DNA of 64,000 bases from Amyloporia xantha. Its lineage: Eukaryota > Basidiomycota > Agaricomycetes > Polyporales > Adustoporiaceae. Below the pieces are notes generated by a model. That model was given only the letters and a program-made list of their open reading frames with translations. It did no database searches and had not been told where the DNA came from. Position 1 is the first letter of the stretch. Every line of letters starts with the position of its first letter. Where the stretch lies: contig JAYKKR010000006.1 of the NCBI GenBank assembly GCA_036971615.1, forward strand, positions 620,001-684,000. The letters are read 5' to 3'. Shown here one piece after another: positions 31,769 through 44,095 of this stretch. The position numbers and the translations under genes were made by a program.

Positions 31769-34700
31769 ATGCTACAGTACCAGTTCCAGGTAGCTATTGC
31801 GCTGGCTGTCAGTGCAGCTTGCAGTCTTCTTGTGTTCTTGCTAGCCAGTCCGAAGGAGGGCAAAATACAGCTGTTGCCTGATGCCGAAGTAGATGTTTAT
31901 CAACAAGAGCCGTTTCAATGTCACGAAGCCAGAAGATGCCATCCATGGCGTTCCAGTAAATGAGGACGTCTTCTGGTACAGGGTATGTGTGGACAACGAC
32001 TGCACATGATTCGATGAGCTGATTTCCGTGAAGATGCGGCTGCGTAAAATAGCCGTGACAATCTTACTCTTTGCCATCCTGGTTATTCAATGCACGTTAC
32101 TGGGATACTCTGTGATGCAACATGAAGCCGTTGAGCTGAGCGTCTATATAATTCACACTGCCTTCCCGCTCTATGCCTTGATACTCGCTATGCGTTCAGT
32201 CAATCAGCAAGATCATAAACATGCTGAATCTGTCACTCATCTCTTCGCGCTAACATGCATTGCGACGAGTTCGCTGTTCGCATCGTCCCTTCTACCATCG
32301 GATGAACTCACAAATATGAACTTGACCGAGGGCTACACCGCTCCTATGGATCTCTGGCTTGCGTACACGACCCTGGCCCTCTATTTTCTCTGTCTTCTTA
32401 TTGCAATCACAACCCCTTGTGGACCTCCTCTACACTTTCCGCCGGAGCAAATATATTCGGATAAAATTCTATCGAAGGCCAGCACGACGCGCGAGGACAA
32501 TGTTTGTGGAGTCACGGGCGCGTCAATGTTGGACACCCTGCTTTTCTCCTATACAACGAGAGTAGTCACGCTAGGGAAGACTATTGAAAGCCTAGAGATC
32601 GCGGATCTACCCATTCTGCCTGCAGACATGCGCGCGACTACGATTTTCGCAAGTATGCGCGACGCGACGCGGCGGTGGAAAATCAACCTTCGTTTCTGGC
32701 GTTCTGAGCTTGGCTCCGGCTGGGAGCTGGGTTATCAGCTGCTCCGGCTGAACGGAAAGTCCCTCTCATCCGCCATTGTGTTGGCGGTTATCACGGCAGT
32801 ATCCTACTATATACCTGCGTATTTCTTACAACATGTCATTCAATACCTTGAGCTCGATCCAGACAGGACCAAAAGAGCCTGGGGACTTGTTTACTGCGCG
32901 GGGCTTTTCTTCAGCAAGGCTTTAACACAGCTGAGTCAGTACCTGTCGTCTCTTGTCATTGTGGGCTGTAGCCGATAACGTTTCTAGTCGCCGGTCAATT
33001 GTGGTCCGCTACTGTGACGACTCTACTGGTCCGTCTGCGCATCCAGCTGAACACTATATTATTTGCCAAAACCCTTGTATGTAAAGACATTGCATCTTTT
33101 GCACGTCCCGCGCCTCCCCCAGCGGCCGAGCATACCAATGCAGACAGCGATGCAGTTAACGCAGACATTAATGCCGAGGACAAAGATGACGAAGATTTCA
33201 CCAGTAAAGCTCAAATCATGACCCTTATGACTACCGACGTGGATCGCGTCAGCGAATTTTGCAGGCATCTATTCTCCCTGATTGGTGTGCACTCCCTGCG
33301 TGTTTCTTTCAGTTTCAATTAACTTAACGTTAGATTCGCCAATCGAGCTCATTATTGGAACCTTCTTCTTGTATCATCTTCTCGGTATGTTCTGGCACTC
33401 GCGTGTATTCTATTCTGCATGGGATCTGATATCATTATAACAATAGGCATCTCATGTTTTCTCGGGCTAGCTGTGACATGCTTTTTCCTACCATTGAATC
33501 ACTTGGCAAGCAAGGCTGTCGTGGGTGCGCAGGCCGATCTGATGAGGGCCCGGGACGAACGAGTATCGCTAATGAATGAGGTGGGTATCGCATGCACCGC
33601 CAATACGGATATAGCTGTATTAATGCGGACTGCTACAGATATTGGGTGCCATACGTATGCTGAAGGTGAGCATTTTTGTCATGAATCGGTCTATTGTCTG
33701 TCGATTCGAAGTGTTTCAGTTCATGGCGTGGGAGCGTAGCTTCGAGGAGCGAGTTTCGACAATTCGCTCCAGAGAGCTCAAGTACCAAAGGTTGAATTAT
33801 CATATTGCGGTCAGTGTCATACTTCTGTCCAGTTTGGGGTCCTGTTGGATGTCTAATCGCGTACACTAGGTTCTATTCAGCGCACTCTGGTCTGTTTAGA
33901 TTTGTTCAATTAATGGCGCTTCGGTTATCCGCTCATATCCGGACTGTCTTCCAGGAATGCATCTCCGATTCTCGTCACTCTTGTTTCCTTCTGGCATTTT
34001 GCCGTAATTCGTCAGCAGGTCTTAACGCCATCCATCGCGTTCACATCTATTTCTGGTGAGCGTTGTGTTTCAATGTCTTGACCGAAAGTAGACCGTAACC
34101 AATTGCAGTTTTTAGCGAGATGAAGGATGCACTGAATTCCCTTCCTGAGACTCTCATAGACATGATCCAGGTGAAGTTAATATTACATTCCTTCCATGGT
34201 AAATGTCCTAATTCATGTCGCAGTCGATTGTCTCCATGAGACGTATCGAGAAGTACCTACAGGGCACGGAAGTGCAGTCTGTTTCTCCACTAGATGGGAG
34301 TCAACGTCCTATTACATTGCAGAATGCCACAATATCCTGGCCATGCGATCGCATTCGCAGGAAGACCTCCGCATTGTCCGCTGTGCCTGTGTCGACACAC
34401 AAATTCATGCTGAGGGATTTGACAATCGAATTTCCGCTCGGAGAACTGTCGCTCATCTGTGGCAAGCTGGGAAGTGGAAAGACCCTACTGCTACTAGGTA
34501 TGTCTAGTGGAACGCCACGTCTCTGGTTGAGTCTTAGCGATCTTAACATTTGATTTAAACGATTTCTAGCGCTCCTCGGGGAGGCAGATTTATTAACAGG
34601 CCAAATATCCTGTCCTCGCTCACCTCCCGGTACAATCTCATTGTTTGCAGGGGATGTGATATCCGACGAAGAATGGATTGTACAAGGCGTTTGCGCTTAT

Positions 34701-37700
34701 GTTCCTCAAGTGAGCGTCATCCCTCTGTTGACCCCGAAGTGAACCTTACCTATCAGAGCGCTTGGCTTCGCAATGCTTCCATCAGAGGTACGTGAGCCTC
34801 GGCTCAGGTTGATACTAAAGCGCACTTCTGTACTTAATGATGGATTAGATAATATCCTCTTTGATCTGCCATATGTTGAAGAGCGCTACCAGAAAACTCT
34901 TGAGGTATGCTACTCCCCTTGGGTGCCTGCTGGATGGATGGTTCTGACTATGTTAATGAGGTTTGTGCCTTGTTCGATGATTTAGAGATCCTCGAGGATG
35001 GTGACATGTCGGAAATCGGCGAGAAAGGTGTATGTGTATGGAGTACACAATCTTTAGCTGGACTTTGTTAATGTTGGTCGCCCAGGTGAATTTGTCCGGG
35101 GGTCAGAAGGCCAGAGGTAAGAAAGGCATGTTCAAACTATTAGTCGATTTATTCAGCTATGTACAGTATCGCTTGCTCGTGCCGTGTACTCTCGGGCGTC
35201 AGTCTTGTTGCTCGATGATGTTCTTTCCGCTGGTACGAAGCATGTTGTATTTTGACGAAAGAATGCTGATGGACAGAGTCTAGTTGATGCTCATACTGCT
35301 AAGCAACTCTATGATTATTGTTTGAAGGGCATTCTGATGCATGGGCGGACAGTCATTCTGGTTTCACATCATGTCCAACTTTGTGCGCCCGGCGCCAGCT
35401 ATATCGTAGCTCTCGAGAATGGGCACGTTATTTTCCAGGGCGGCCGCGATCGTCTTCGGTCCTCTGGTGTTCTTAGGTCTCTGCTTCATACGGACGTCAC
35501 CAAACCCGCCAGAGGCGAATATATCGGGGCCGACGTTGTTCCGCTCATTCTCGAGAACCATTCCGCCAATAACAACACTGGTGGCATATCAAAGTTGACC
35601 TCCGCTATTTCATGCTCCGACGCGAAGCGCAACAAGACACCGCGCAAATTGATTGAGGAAGAAAAACGGGCTGTTGGTCGTATTCGGAGTGCTATCTGGA
35701 TTGCATATGTCACTGCTTGTGGTGGTTATATATACTGGCTATTATTCGGCGCATTCCTCCTTTTTGCTGCGTTAAGCCCAGTTCTCGCGAACTGGTGGCT
35801 GCGGTGTGTTGCCCATTTGTGGGTACCTCTACACAACTGACTTAGCCGATAGCATCTGGTCTGGCTCGGCTTTAGACCAGGAAGATCCTAAAAGCCCACT
35901 TTTTTATATCGGTATATACGCGGCAGTGAGTCATTATGACACGACTAAGATTCTCCTTCTGACGGGCATTATAACAGATATCTGTTGCTGGTGAGAGCTA
36001 TCTGCAAGACGAGTTACTTTGACACTGAGATATTAATCAGGAATCATCATCTCGACATCACGATGGATGGTTCTATGTTCGCACCCTCACGAACCATTGT
36101 CTTCGAGTTTCTGAGACATCTTTTCTAGATCATGGCGGTATCCATGCCTCATCAGTCCTCCACAAGAGTACGCATAATTGAGTACTGTCGCTGCTGCTTG
36201 CTGAAACATTTTAGGACTGCTGGAGAGTGTCCTATACGCGAATATCAGACTTCACGATACACTCTCGCGTGGTCGGTTTCTAAATCGATTCGGTAAAGAC
36301 TTGGAAAGTGAGTTGTTCGTAGAGTTTGATTGACTGTGCTATTGTGATTTATCATCGCTTCAACAGTAATTGACAGCAGTTTACCGGATAATCTTGGTCG
36401 TAGTATCGCGAACTGTCTCTCAGTCGTTGCAGCGCTTGTTGCCATCATCTATGTCGGAGGCCTGGCCTTCCTCGTAGCCGCCATTATACTTGCAATACTA
36501 TACTACAATGGTGAGTGCAACGGAGATTGACCGTATATCTCACATCTACATACGCTGCACAGTTGGCAAGGTATGATGTTTGACGGAAATGATTCTTCAA
36601 GACTTCAACTTATACATGGTTAGGCATATGGTCAAACATCACGTGACATGCGTAGGTTGGGTATGTTGACGATAAAGGCTAAAGCTTCTGGAAGTCTTCA
36701 TGATGATCACCTTGACCCAGATTCTATAACAAGGTCACATCTCTATTCGATATATGGAGAGGCAATTGCAGGTGTGATTGTCCTTCGAGCGTTCGGAGGC
36801 TCAACAAAATTCATGAGAGATATGCTTCGCTGTGTTGACACCGTAAATTTCCATCCGGAATGATATAATAAAGATGCTGAAAGAGCTTCCATATCAGAAT
36901 GCCAACCCATATTACTGGACATGGGGAGGTGTGTTGACATGATTCATCGAGAAAGATCCCCCCTGACGCTATGCAGTCAACCGCTGGCTCTCCATTCGAT
37001 TCAACTTGCTATCAAGTTCCGTCGTTGGAGTCACTGCCTTCCTCGCGATTTTAACACCAGGCGTCTCAGCATCATTGGCAGGCTTTGCGTTGTCATTTGC
37101 CTCTTCTATGTTGATGGATGTAAGGCTTGTCGAACCCTTAATGCCACCTTTGACTAATTCTAATATTACAGTTATTATTCTTGGTGTGTAGATGGGACAA
37201 TTACCTGACATCTATGCATTTTCTCAATTACTGCTATGCAGGTCCGGCGGTTTGTCAGTCTGGAGCAGGCAATGGTACGATTCTGGTCATTATACATTGC
37301 TATACAGCTGCCGATTGCTTGTCGTATATCTGTCAGGTTGCTGTGGAGCGCATCGAAGAGTACTCAGAACTACCTTCAGAAGCGCCACAAGTCATTGAGC
37401 CTCGCCCACCGGTTTCATGGCCAACCAAGGGCGCCATCGAGTGTCAGAACTTAGTTATACGATATGCTGTAAGCGCTGCGATTCGTGCCGACGCCACGGG
37501 ACACTGACCTTCTCGCAGCCCGAGTTACCTGAAGTTTTGCACAATCTGAACTTCGCGATACGGCCCGGAGAAAAGATTGGTGTGCTTGGCAGGACAGGAT
37601 CAGGGAAAAGCACCCTGGCGTTGTCATTTTTCCGCTTCCTCGAGCCATCTGAGGGTCGTATTCTCATCGACGGCCTAGATATCGCACAAGTTGGGCTCGC

Positions 37701-38687
37701 CGATCTTCGTAGCAAACTCACGATCATCCCACGTCAGTTACCTATAAAGCTATAACGATGGCGACATACTAGCTGATGCGTTACCTCAGAGGATCCGACT
37801 ATCCTGAGTGGTACACTGCGCACTACCTTGGACGTTTTCAACGAGTATGAGGACGCAGAAATCGTACGTGATCACTAAGTGCAATTTGACCTTTCCCTCG
37901 CTTATATCATATACTTCATACATAGTATGAAGCACTTAGGCGTGTCCACCTTATTACTGAGCCCAGTGCCTCGTCCGAACATGGCGAAATTATGAATGCG
38001 AATGTGTTTCGGGATCTGGACTCCCCTGTCTCCGAAGGTGGAGATAACTTCTCGACTGGGTAGGTCTGATTCCACTTCCTCCAAATCACTTATTCATGCT
38101 ATCAAAGCGAGAAGCAATTACTTTGCATGGCTCGGGCCATCCTCAAACAATCTAAAGTACTTGTAATGGATGAGGTGCGTTTCTTCGCCAAAGCCAAAGG
38201 ATTTTAAAGGGCGTGCCGCACTCATACTCGATCTGGCAGGCTACCGCTAGGTAAGCCGCACAATGCATTCACCTTGTGATAGGGACGCTAAGTCTCTCCG
38301 ATTAGTGTCGATTATGTGACGGACGAGTTGATTGGGGATACAATCCGAAAGCAAGTTGAAGGTCTCCTTCATTCGCTTATCTGTTGCTCACGAATATGTC
38401 GATCTCTAGCGAGTTCTCTGGAAGTACAATTCTCACTATTGCGCATCGGCTGCGCACCGTGATAGATTACGACAGGGTGAGGCCGAACTGATTACTGGCA
38501 GTTACTATTTATAGTTCTGATATTAATGATATGCAAACAGGTTATGCTGCTAGATCAAGGCAGAATTATCGAATTCGACAAACCGAACAAGCTGCTTGCA
38601 AATCCATCATCGAAATTTCAGGGATTGTGCCGAGCTACGGGTGATGAGGAATACGCTGTGCTGAAGACTCTGGCAGGGTTACCATAA
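31769..38687 (+). CDS. ABCC (MRP-type) ABC transporter, copy 2
   Basis: Full-size ABC exporter of the MRP class. TMD0 begins near MLQYQFQVAIALAVSAACSL, followed by long membrane segments up to 33.0 kb. TMD1 shows LGAIRMLKFMAWERSFEERV. NBD1: Walker A GKLGSGKT (34461-34484), VCAYVPQ, LSGGQKAR (from 35092), VLLLDDVLSAVDAHTAKQL and ILVSHHVQLCAPGA. TMD2: HASSVLHKRLLESVLYANIR, GRFLNRFGKDLE and SIYGEAIAGVIVLRAFGG. NBD2: GVLGRTGSGKST (around 37588-37611), NFSTGEKQLLCMARAI, VLVMDE, ATASVDYVTDELI, ILTIAHRLRTVIDYDRVMLL and a tail ending KTLAGLP. An 11-nt micro-exon (38240-38250) follows Walker B. The 5' end is uncertain: a possible frame change lies near 31890 between the first membrane segment and FNVTKPEDAIHGVPVNED. 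The remaining motifs are in frame. Confidence 0.83.
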
Positions 38688-40136
38688 AATATTATGGTAG
38701 ATCCGATTTGACCTTCGAATTGACGGACTGTTCCAACTTCCAGCTGATGAATCTTGCACCACAACGATGGGCAGCTGACGTTTACTTTTATGAATATGTT
38801 TTACCTTGGAACCTTCACTATCTATGCCAAGCTTGTCCGGGAAATGACGCAGATTGCTCGATATCTGAAACACGTGTATGGGGTTACAATGGTTTTCTGT
38901 CTTCTACATCCTGACTGTCGTTTTGTGTCTGGCTCCCTGCTGTATGCGTGCAATTGCGTGCAAAGACTCATGAACGGCTGATGGAGGAGATCATTCGGAC
39001 ATGACGTCTGCGTGATCTCCGTCAAAGGCGGCACATATGTGTTCCTATCAGGGGGTCTATTACTTCTGATCTGAGACAACACACTGCACGCATATTGCTA
39101 GCTACTAGCGTGCATATCATTGAGGGAAGAAGCCTGGTGCTGTGCTTGTAACGCATGACATTGGAAGATCATTACAAGATTACGCGTTCGCTCTCTCTGA
39201 CATTCGTTCGTGTCCACTCACACAAAGTCGCAATTGTTCAGTAATCTCAGCGACTACAGTCTACCAAACTCCATGGTCCTATGACGTACGCCTTTCCCTC
39301 TTCATCATGCTGCTTGGACTGGTTCAAGTTCTTCCCTTCACCAGCTTGGTATTTATCACCGTGACGCTGCCAAATCCTATCTTTCTACCAGGTCAGAAAG
39401 AACTTCTTGACCATGTCGCGTGTAACGTGTAAGTCATGCTCTCGTGACCGAGAGGCGGGAGTGGCGGTAAGTAGGCAGATTTTACGGTCATCTGCTCAGG
39501 CCAGTGCTGACCAGGGATTGGGCTTGATCGTATAGGGTCTGACAAAAAGAGAAAAACATGTTGCTTTCAAGGTAAAGGGATACAACTGCTAGACCATCAG
39601 GAATTTGTTAACCATGTCAGAGTCTGGCACTGTTTAGAAAATGCCATGCTCTTCTGTTGACATAGTCTTGAAGATTTTTAAAACTTCCCACTTCCAGGTC
39701 CAGACGACCTCTAGAGTAAGCATTTTACTTCGCCGTGTATCGATGAAGATCTCGGAAATGAAACGTACACGGGGTGCTAGTCCACGGTCCATCCTCATGC
39801 AGTATATATTGTTAGATTTGAGCCGAGAGCCACAGAGTGAAGAAATATATCCGTGCTTGAACTGGACTACGCCAGCAAACACGTAAGGAATCGAGTACGA
39901 ATAATCGAAGTAAATACTATCCTAGGTCACGTGATCCGTATGTACCGAGCATAGATACTGGAAATTCCAACATATATGAATTACACATTTACGGACGTTA
40001 TGCTCTTGCCTCGTTGGTGTGAAGACAAACTTACCGTTGCTCTGGTGCGACGTGACACCGGTAGGTATGGATAGCATTTCAACACCCTTGGACTCTGAGA
40101 CGGCCCGCCAAGCTCTTTCCCCCTGAAATCTATAAC
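38688..40136. other. spacer after ABCC copy 2
   Basis: No recognised gene. A plus-strand ORF at 39142-39432 contains one hydrophobic stretch (LFIMLLGLVQVLPFTSLVFI) without further support. Possibly remnants of a decayed gene. Confidence 0.3.
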
Positions 40137-41309
40137 ATGCAATCAGGTAAGTACTACATCTCTCAGGCTACCAGTGTTTTAAATCGCAAGCGATAGAAGC
40201 CGTCTTCGTTATACAGGATATCCCCGGCAAAGGGAAGGGCGTCGTGGCCACGCGAGCCATATCCAGCGGAGAACTTGTTCTTCTAGAGGCCTCCCTTTTC
40301 ACGCAGTCGCTGAAAGCATCAAATGCCACGATCCTTGCAGCTATTTCTACGCTCACCGAGGCAGAACAGAGGGGGTATTTCGCTCTCACCAATTGCCATC
40401 GCGGGCGGCTACCCCCTGCCCTTGGTACATTTAACACCAATGCACTGCCCTGCGGAGACAATAGTTCCGCACTGGGCTATTCTGCTAGTGAGGCTGGTGT
40501 ATTTATCGTCGGCTCCAGATTCAACTCGTCTTGCGTACCAAACGTAAACAACTATTGGGATGATCGACTCCGCAAGATCGCATTCTACGCTATCAAAGAT
40601 GTCGAAAACGGGGAGGAGCTATGTATATCCTACTGCAACCTGCTTGCCGCACAAGAAACGAGGAAACGGGAGCTCAAGGGGAAGTTCCGCTTCGATTGCA
40701 CTTGTAGTGCCTGTTCACTCACTGGACAAGAACTGAAAGTGAGCGACGAACGACGCACCCAACTTGGTCAATTATACCACGAGGTGCCAGGTTGCGTCAA
40801 CAATCCCTCCTTAGGTGTCAAGAAGGTGGGCAGGACCGTACCATAGTTGATTGGCGCGCTGCTTATAGTGTAAACTTCAGGTAAAAACCGCCTTGAAGTT
40901 GCTTAAAGAGGAAGGCATCCTGGAATATCACGAAGACTCTTTTCTCTATGATGCATTCCAGTTTTGTGCGGGTAAGAGCTCAATGCACTGCCAATTTGAT
41001 CAGAGATTTACAATTATGGCAGCGGTCTCGGACATTGCTAACGCAAAGGCTTGGGTCAAGAAATCATGGGAGGCACAATGCAGAGCGAGGGGACCCAATA
41101 GCAATGAGGCCAAAATGAGGCCAAAAAGATGGAAGGATATGTTCGAAATCCCCGGTCTCATATGGCATTCGGAATGTCGCCTATGCAAAAACTCACGGGT
41201 CCAGATACTTAAAAGTGTACTCAGTCTCGTAGTCCTTAGGGTCTTTCGTCTCGAGAAGAGAGAAGATGTCATGGTGGAGACCGATACTCATAGCAGATAT
41301 GGCATATAG
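40137..41309 (+). CDS. SET-domain protein, copy 1 (altered NHSC motif)
   Basis: Fungal SET-domain protein of the SMYD/'SET and MYND'-like group, putative lysine methyltransferase. Exons 40137-40146, 40191-40825, 40881-40971 and 41023-41309 sum to 1023 nt, or 340 residues. It starts MQSAIEAVFVIQDIPGKGKG; the SET core includes VATRAISSGELVLLEASLF, SRFNSSCVPNVNNYWDD, DVENGEELCISYCNLLAAQE and the post-SET-like Cys cluster FDCTCSAC. In active SET enzymes the first of these usually reads NHSC; here the His is Ser, so activity is doubtful. The Tyr of GEELCISYC is kept. Paralogue of the gene at 47-48.4 kb. The C-terminal about 70 residues differ from it and may be misread. Convergent with the dehydratase gene, 95 bp apart. 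Confidence 0.75.
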
Positions 41310-41404
41310 CACACAGTAAAATACCGCTCGCGACCCATTTGTCAACTTGATGGCATTCAACGGCGACTCTAGTTTCCTCGCTACACCCCTCGCAAGAATA
41401 TACT

Positions 41405-43042
41405 TTACCATTCTCGCAGAGATCCATCTGCACCGGTCCATACAGCATTGATCCAAGGGTTTCTCGCTGATGTACCGTTCGGCAAATTCGCGTACTAAGC
41501 TTTCGTTGACCTCGATTCCTAGCCCCGGGCCTCCATAGATACTGATCAGGAGGAGACTGCAGGGAAACAGTAATGTGCATACCTTGTAGTCCTTCAACAT
41601 AGCCGTCCTTAATAGCGAAAACGGACGGGTCCACAAGATAGGTGAGAAGGTCAGCCCCTTCGTTGTAATGCATCTGTATTTGAACACAAAAATCAACGTC
41701 CTCAAATATGTGAAAGTAGTCAATCACTTTACATACTTGTAGACTTAATTCTTGGATGAAAACTGAATCAAGAGTCAGTAACGGAACGCGCCGGTAATCG
41801 ACATAAGAGCTGACAATTTGGAGATGCCATGTCCACTTGCATGCATGCTGCAAGCGCAATCGGTCCCAGCGGACAATGCGGAGCAAGAGCTACATCGTAT
41901 GTCTCCACGAGCGAAGCTATCCTATGCAATTCACTGATTCCCCCGCAATGGGCCACCTACAAGATGCCACGCCTGACATTAATACGACAGACAACAGCAT
42001 CGCTGAACATACATCAGGCTGAGCGATATCAATCGCCCGAGCTTCGAGGTAAGGCCGGAAGTCGCTTCGACTATAGAGTCGTTCACCTAGTGCAATTGGT
42101 GTCGATACCAACATGGTGAGGTCAGCGATCTCCTTCGGCTGCGTCGGTAGGAGAGGCTCTGTGAGTTGGAAACACTAAAGTCAATCGCAGCTGATGCAAG
42201 GCCCGCATGTAAGACATCACCTTCTATGAAGAGGGGCTGAAGGGGTTCAAGTAGACGAGCCAGCTGCTTCGCCATGCCTTTATGTACCCGGCCATGAAAG
42301 TCGATTCCCACGTCTAGTCCCATAGACTTCACTTCACCGACACGGCTGACGGTCTCGAGAAGTAAGGCAGGCGTATCAATCCAATCAATCCCATCTACAA
42401 AGACAAGCGGTGAGAAGGCATTAGGAGCGTTGTCTATACGTCAGATACGCTCTGATACCGACCTGTGCCATTCATCTTGACAGCAGTAAAACCTTGCTGC
42501 TTGCGTGCTTGTGCACCTTCAATGACATCGCGAGGTTTGTCGCCACCGATCCAGCCATACACCTTCAAGCGATCTCGCACTTTACCCCCAAGAAGCTGCC
42601 AAATTGGTACGCCGAGTCTCTTGCCTTTGATATCCCAAAGTGCAATATCCAGTCCTGACAGTGCAGACTGCCATGGTGGTCAACCGTCAATTGTGCGTGG
42701 CGTCACTGTAGATCTTGCATGCGTGCTCACCATCAAGACAGGTCCACCTCTATAGAACCTTGCTCTGTAAGCATGTTGCCAGATATCCTGGATTCTATCT
42801 GCGTCCCAGCCAACGAATCGTGTGATAAGATCCTTGTATGCCCCTTCCACAGCTTCGGTGTGGCCCTCCAGGGTACCTTCACCCCATCCAACGATACCAT
42901 CCTGCGTCTCAACGCGAACAAATAACCATCGTGGAGGTACGCGAAATATCTGTCTCAAATGACAATCACGACGGTGAGTACGTCGCGCGAACACATTTCT
43001 ACGCATTTCACTTGCCTCAATTGTGGTGATAGTGCTAGACAT
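41405..43042 (-). CDS. galactonate dehydratase-like enolase-superfamily enzyme, one-base frame break near the end
   Basis: Mandelate racemase/muconate lactonizing enzyme family member resembling D-galactonate dehydratase, which makes 2-keto-3-deoxygalactonate. Blocks in order: [101 protein letters not shown] (catalytic KxN), [65 protein letters not shown] and [13 protein letters not shown]. The expected C-terminus [15 protein letters not shown], stop at 41405, lies one base out of frame at AAGGG (41455-41459, plus strand); the unshifted frame runs on to 41193 and would overlap the SET gene. The start could be 43042 or 43054. The splice around the first intron is uncertain. Confidence 0.78.
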
Positions 43043-44095
43043 CTTGAGCGGCAAGTTTCAATGTCCCGCTTTGATACACTCTCTTATATCCTTTCATCGT
43101 GTGTACAGGAGTATTAGTATGTGCGAGGGTGACGGTCATCTGTTCGATATTAGTTGAACACGGGCCGGTGTCCCGTGTATTTCATGCACTCTAGATGATA
43201 TCCGGGACCAGCACGTATCATGCGTTGCTGAATCATGATACGTGTTGGTATGTTACTTCACGGGAGGATGGCGACTCGACACGACGAGACGAGTGACGGT
43301 AAGCAACGGTGAAATAATCTTGAGAAGGAAGGTTATCATAGCGCTCTCCACCGACGTCTGAGCAGTGCACCAAGCCAGCGCAAAGGAAAAGAGTCTGTCT
43401 GATCTTCACTCAAAAGGCAGAGAAAGTTTGATTAAGGTCAATAGTGGGCGCCGCCGACGTGAAATTGATTTATTGAATCAGACAGTCTTATCGATCCCTA
43501 AACCTGTGAAAAGTTCTAGTCAAACAAAAACGATGTGTCCGCTAGACATGAAAGCCTATTGGATAGCAGAACTACTTCGGAATGAATGTGCATTGTGAAG
43601 CTCATTATGAAGACTTGATCAATCATTACCATACCTAACGACGCTAGCATCCGCGTGAAGACGCAGCAACGCCTCTGCACTGGTCAGATCGTTGTGCAAC
43701 GAATTGGCCTTTGAAGCTGTAGGAAATCAGCTATCAGTCCTTGGAAATAGCAAGAGAAGGATACAAGAAATGAGCCCCCTAGGAATGTCACCATCTTCAG
43801 TCAAATCAGCGTTGAGAACACCAAGATCGTGTCTTGAATCACGAGGCCTATCGGCAGGATAAGAACCTGTCTAAAGAGACACACCATACTTATTAGATGA
43901 CAACATAACATGATGATATATCACAGAACAGAACGTATACATGCATATATGTAGACGTTCTTCACTGAAATGGAAGGTACGAAAGCATATCGTCTTTCTG
44001 ACATAAGATATCGCATGTAAGTGAAAGCACATTCTCTTGAGTTTATGAAACCATACGAGTCTCGCAAAACAAAGCCAGTCCACCATTCAATAAGA
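43043..44095. other. spacer upstream of the dehydratase and downstream of the PWI gene
   Basis: About 1 kb without a recognisable gene. A plus-strand ORF at 43365-43598 has no known motif. AT-rich patches are near 43900-43960. Confidence 0.35.

Noticed and set aside
41193..41404. C-terminal extension of the dehydratase frame.
   Set aside because: It follows the one-base frame break and overlaps the opposing SET gene; the conserved C-terminus lies in the other frame.
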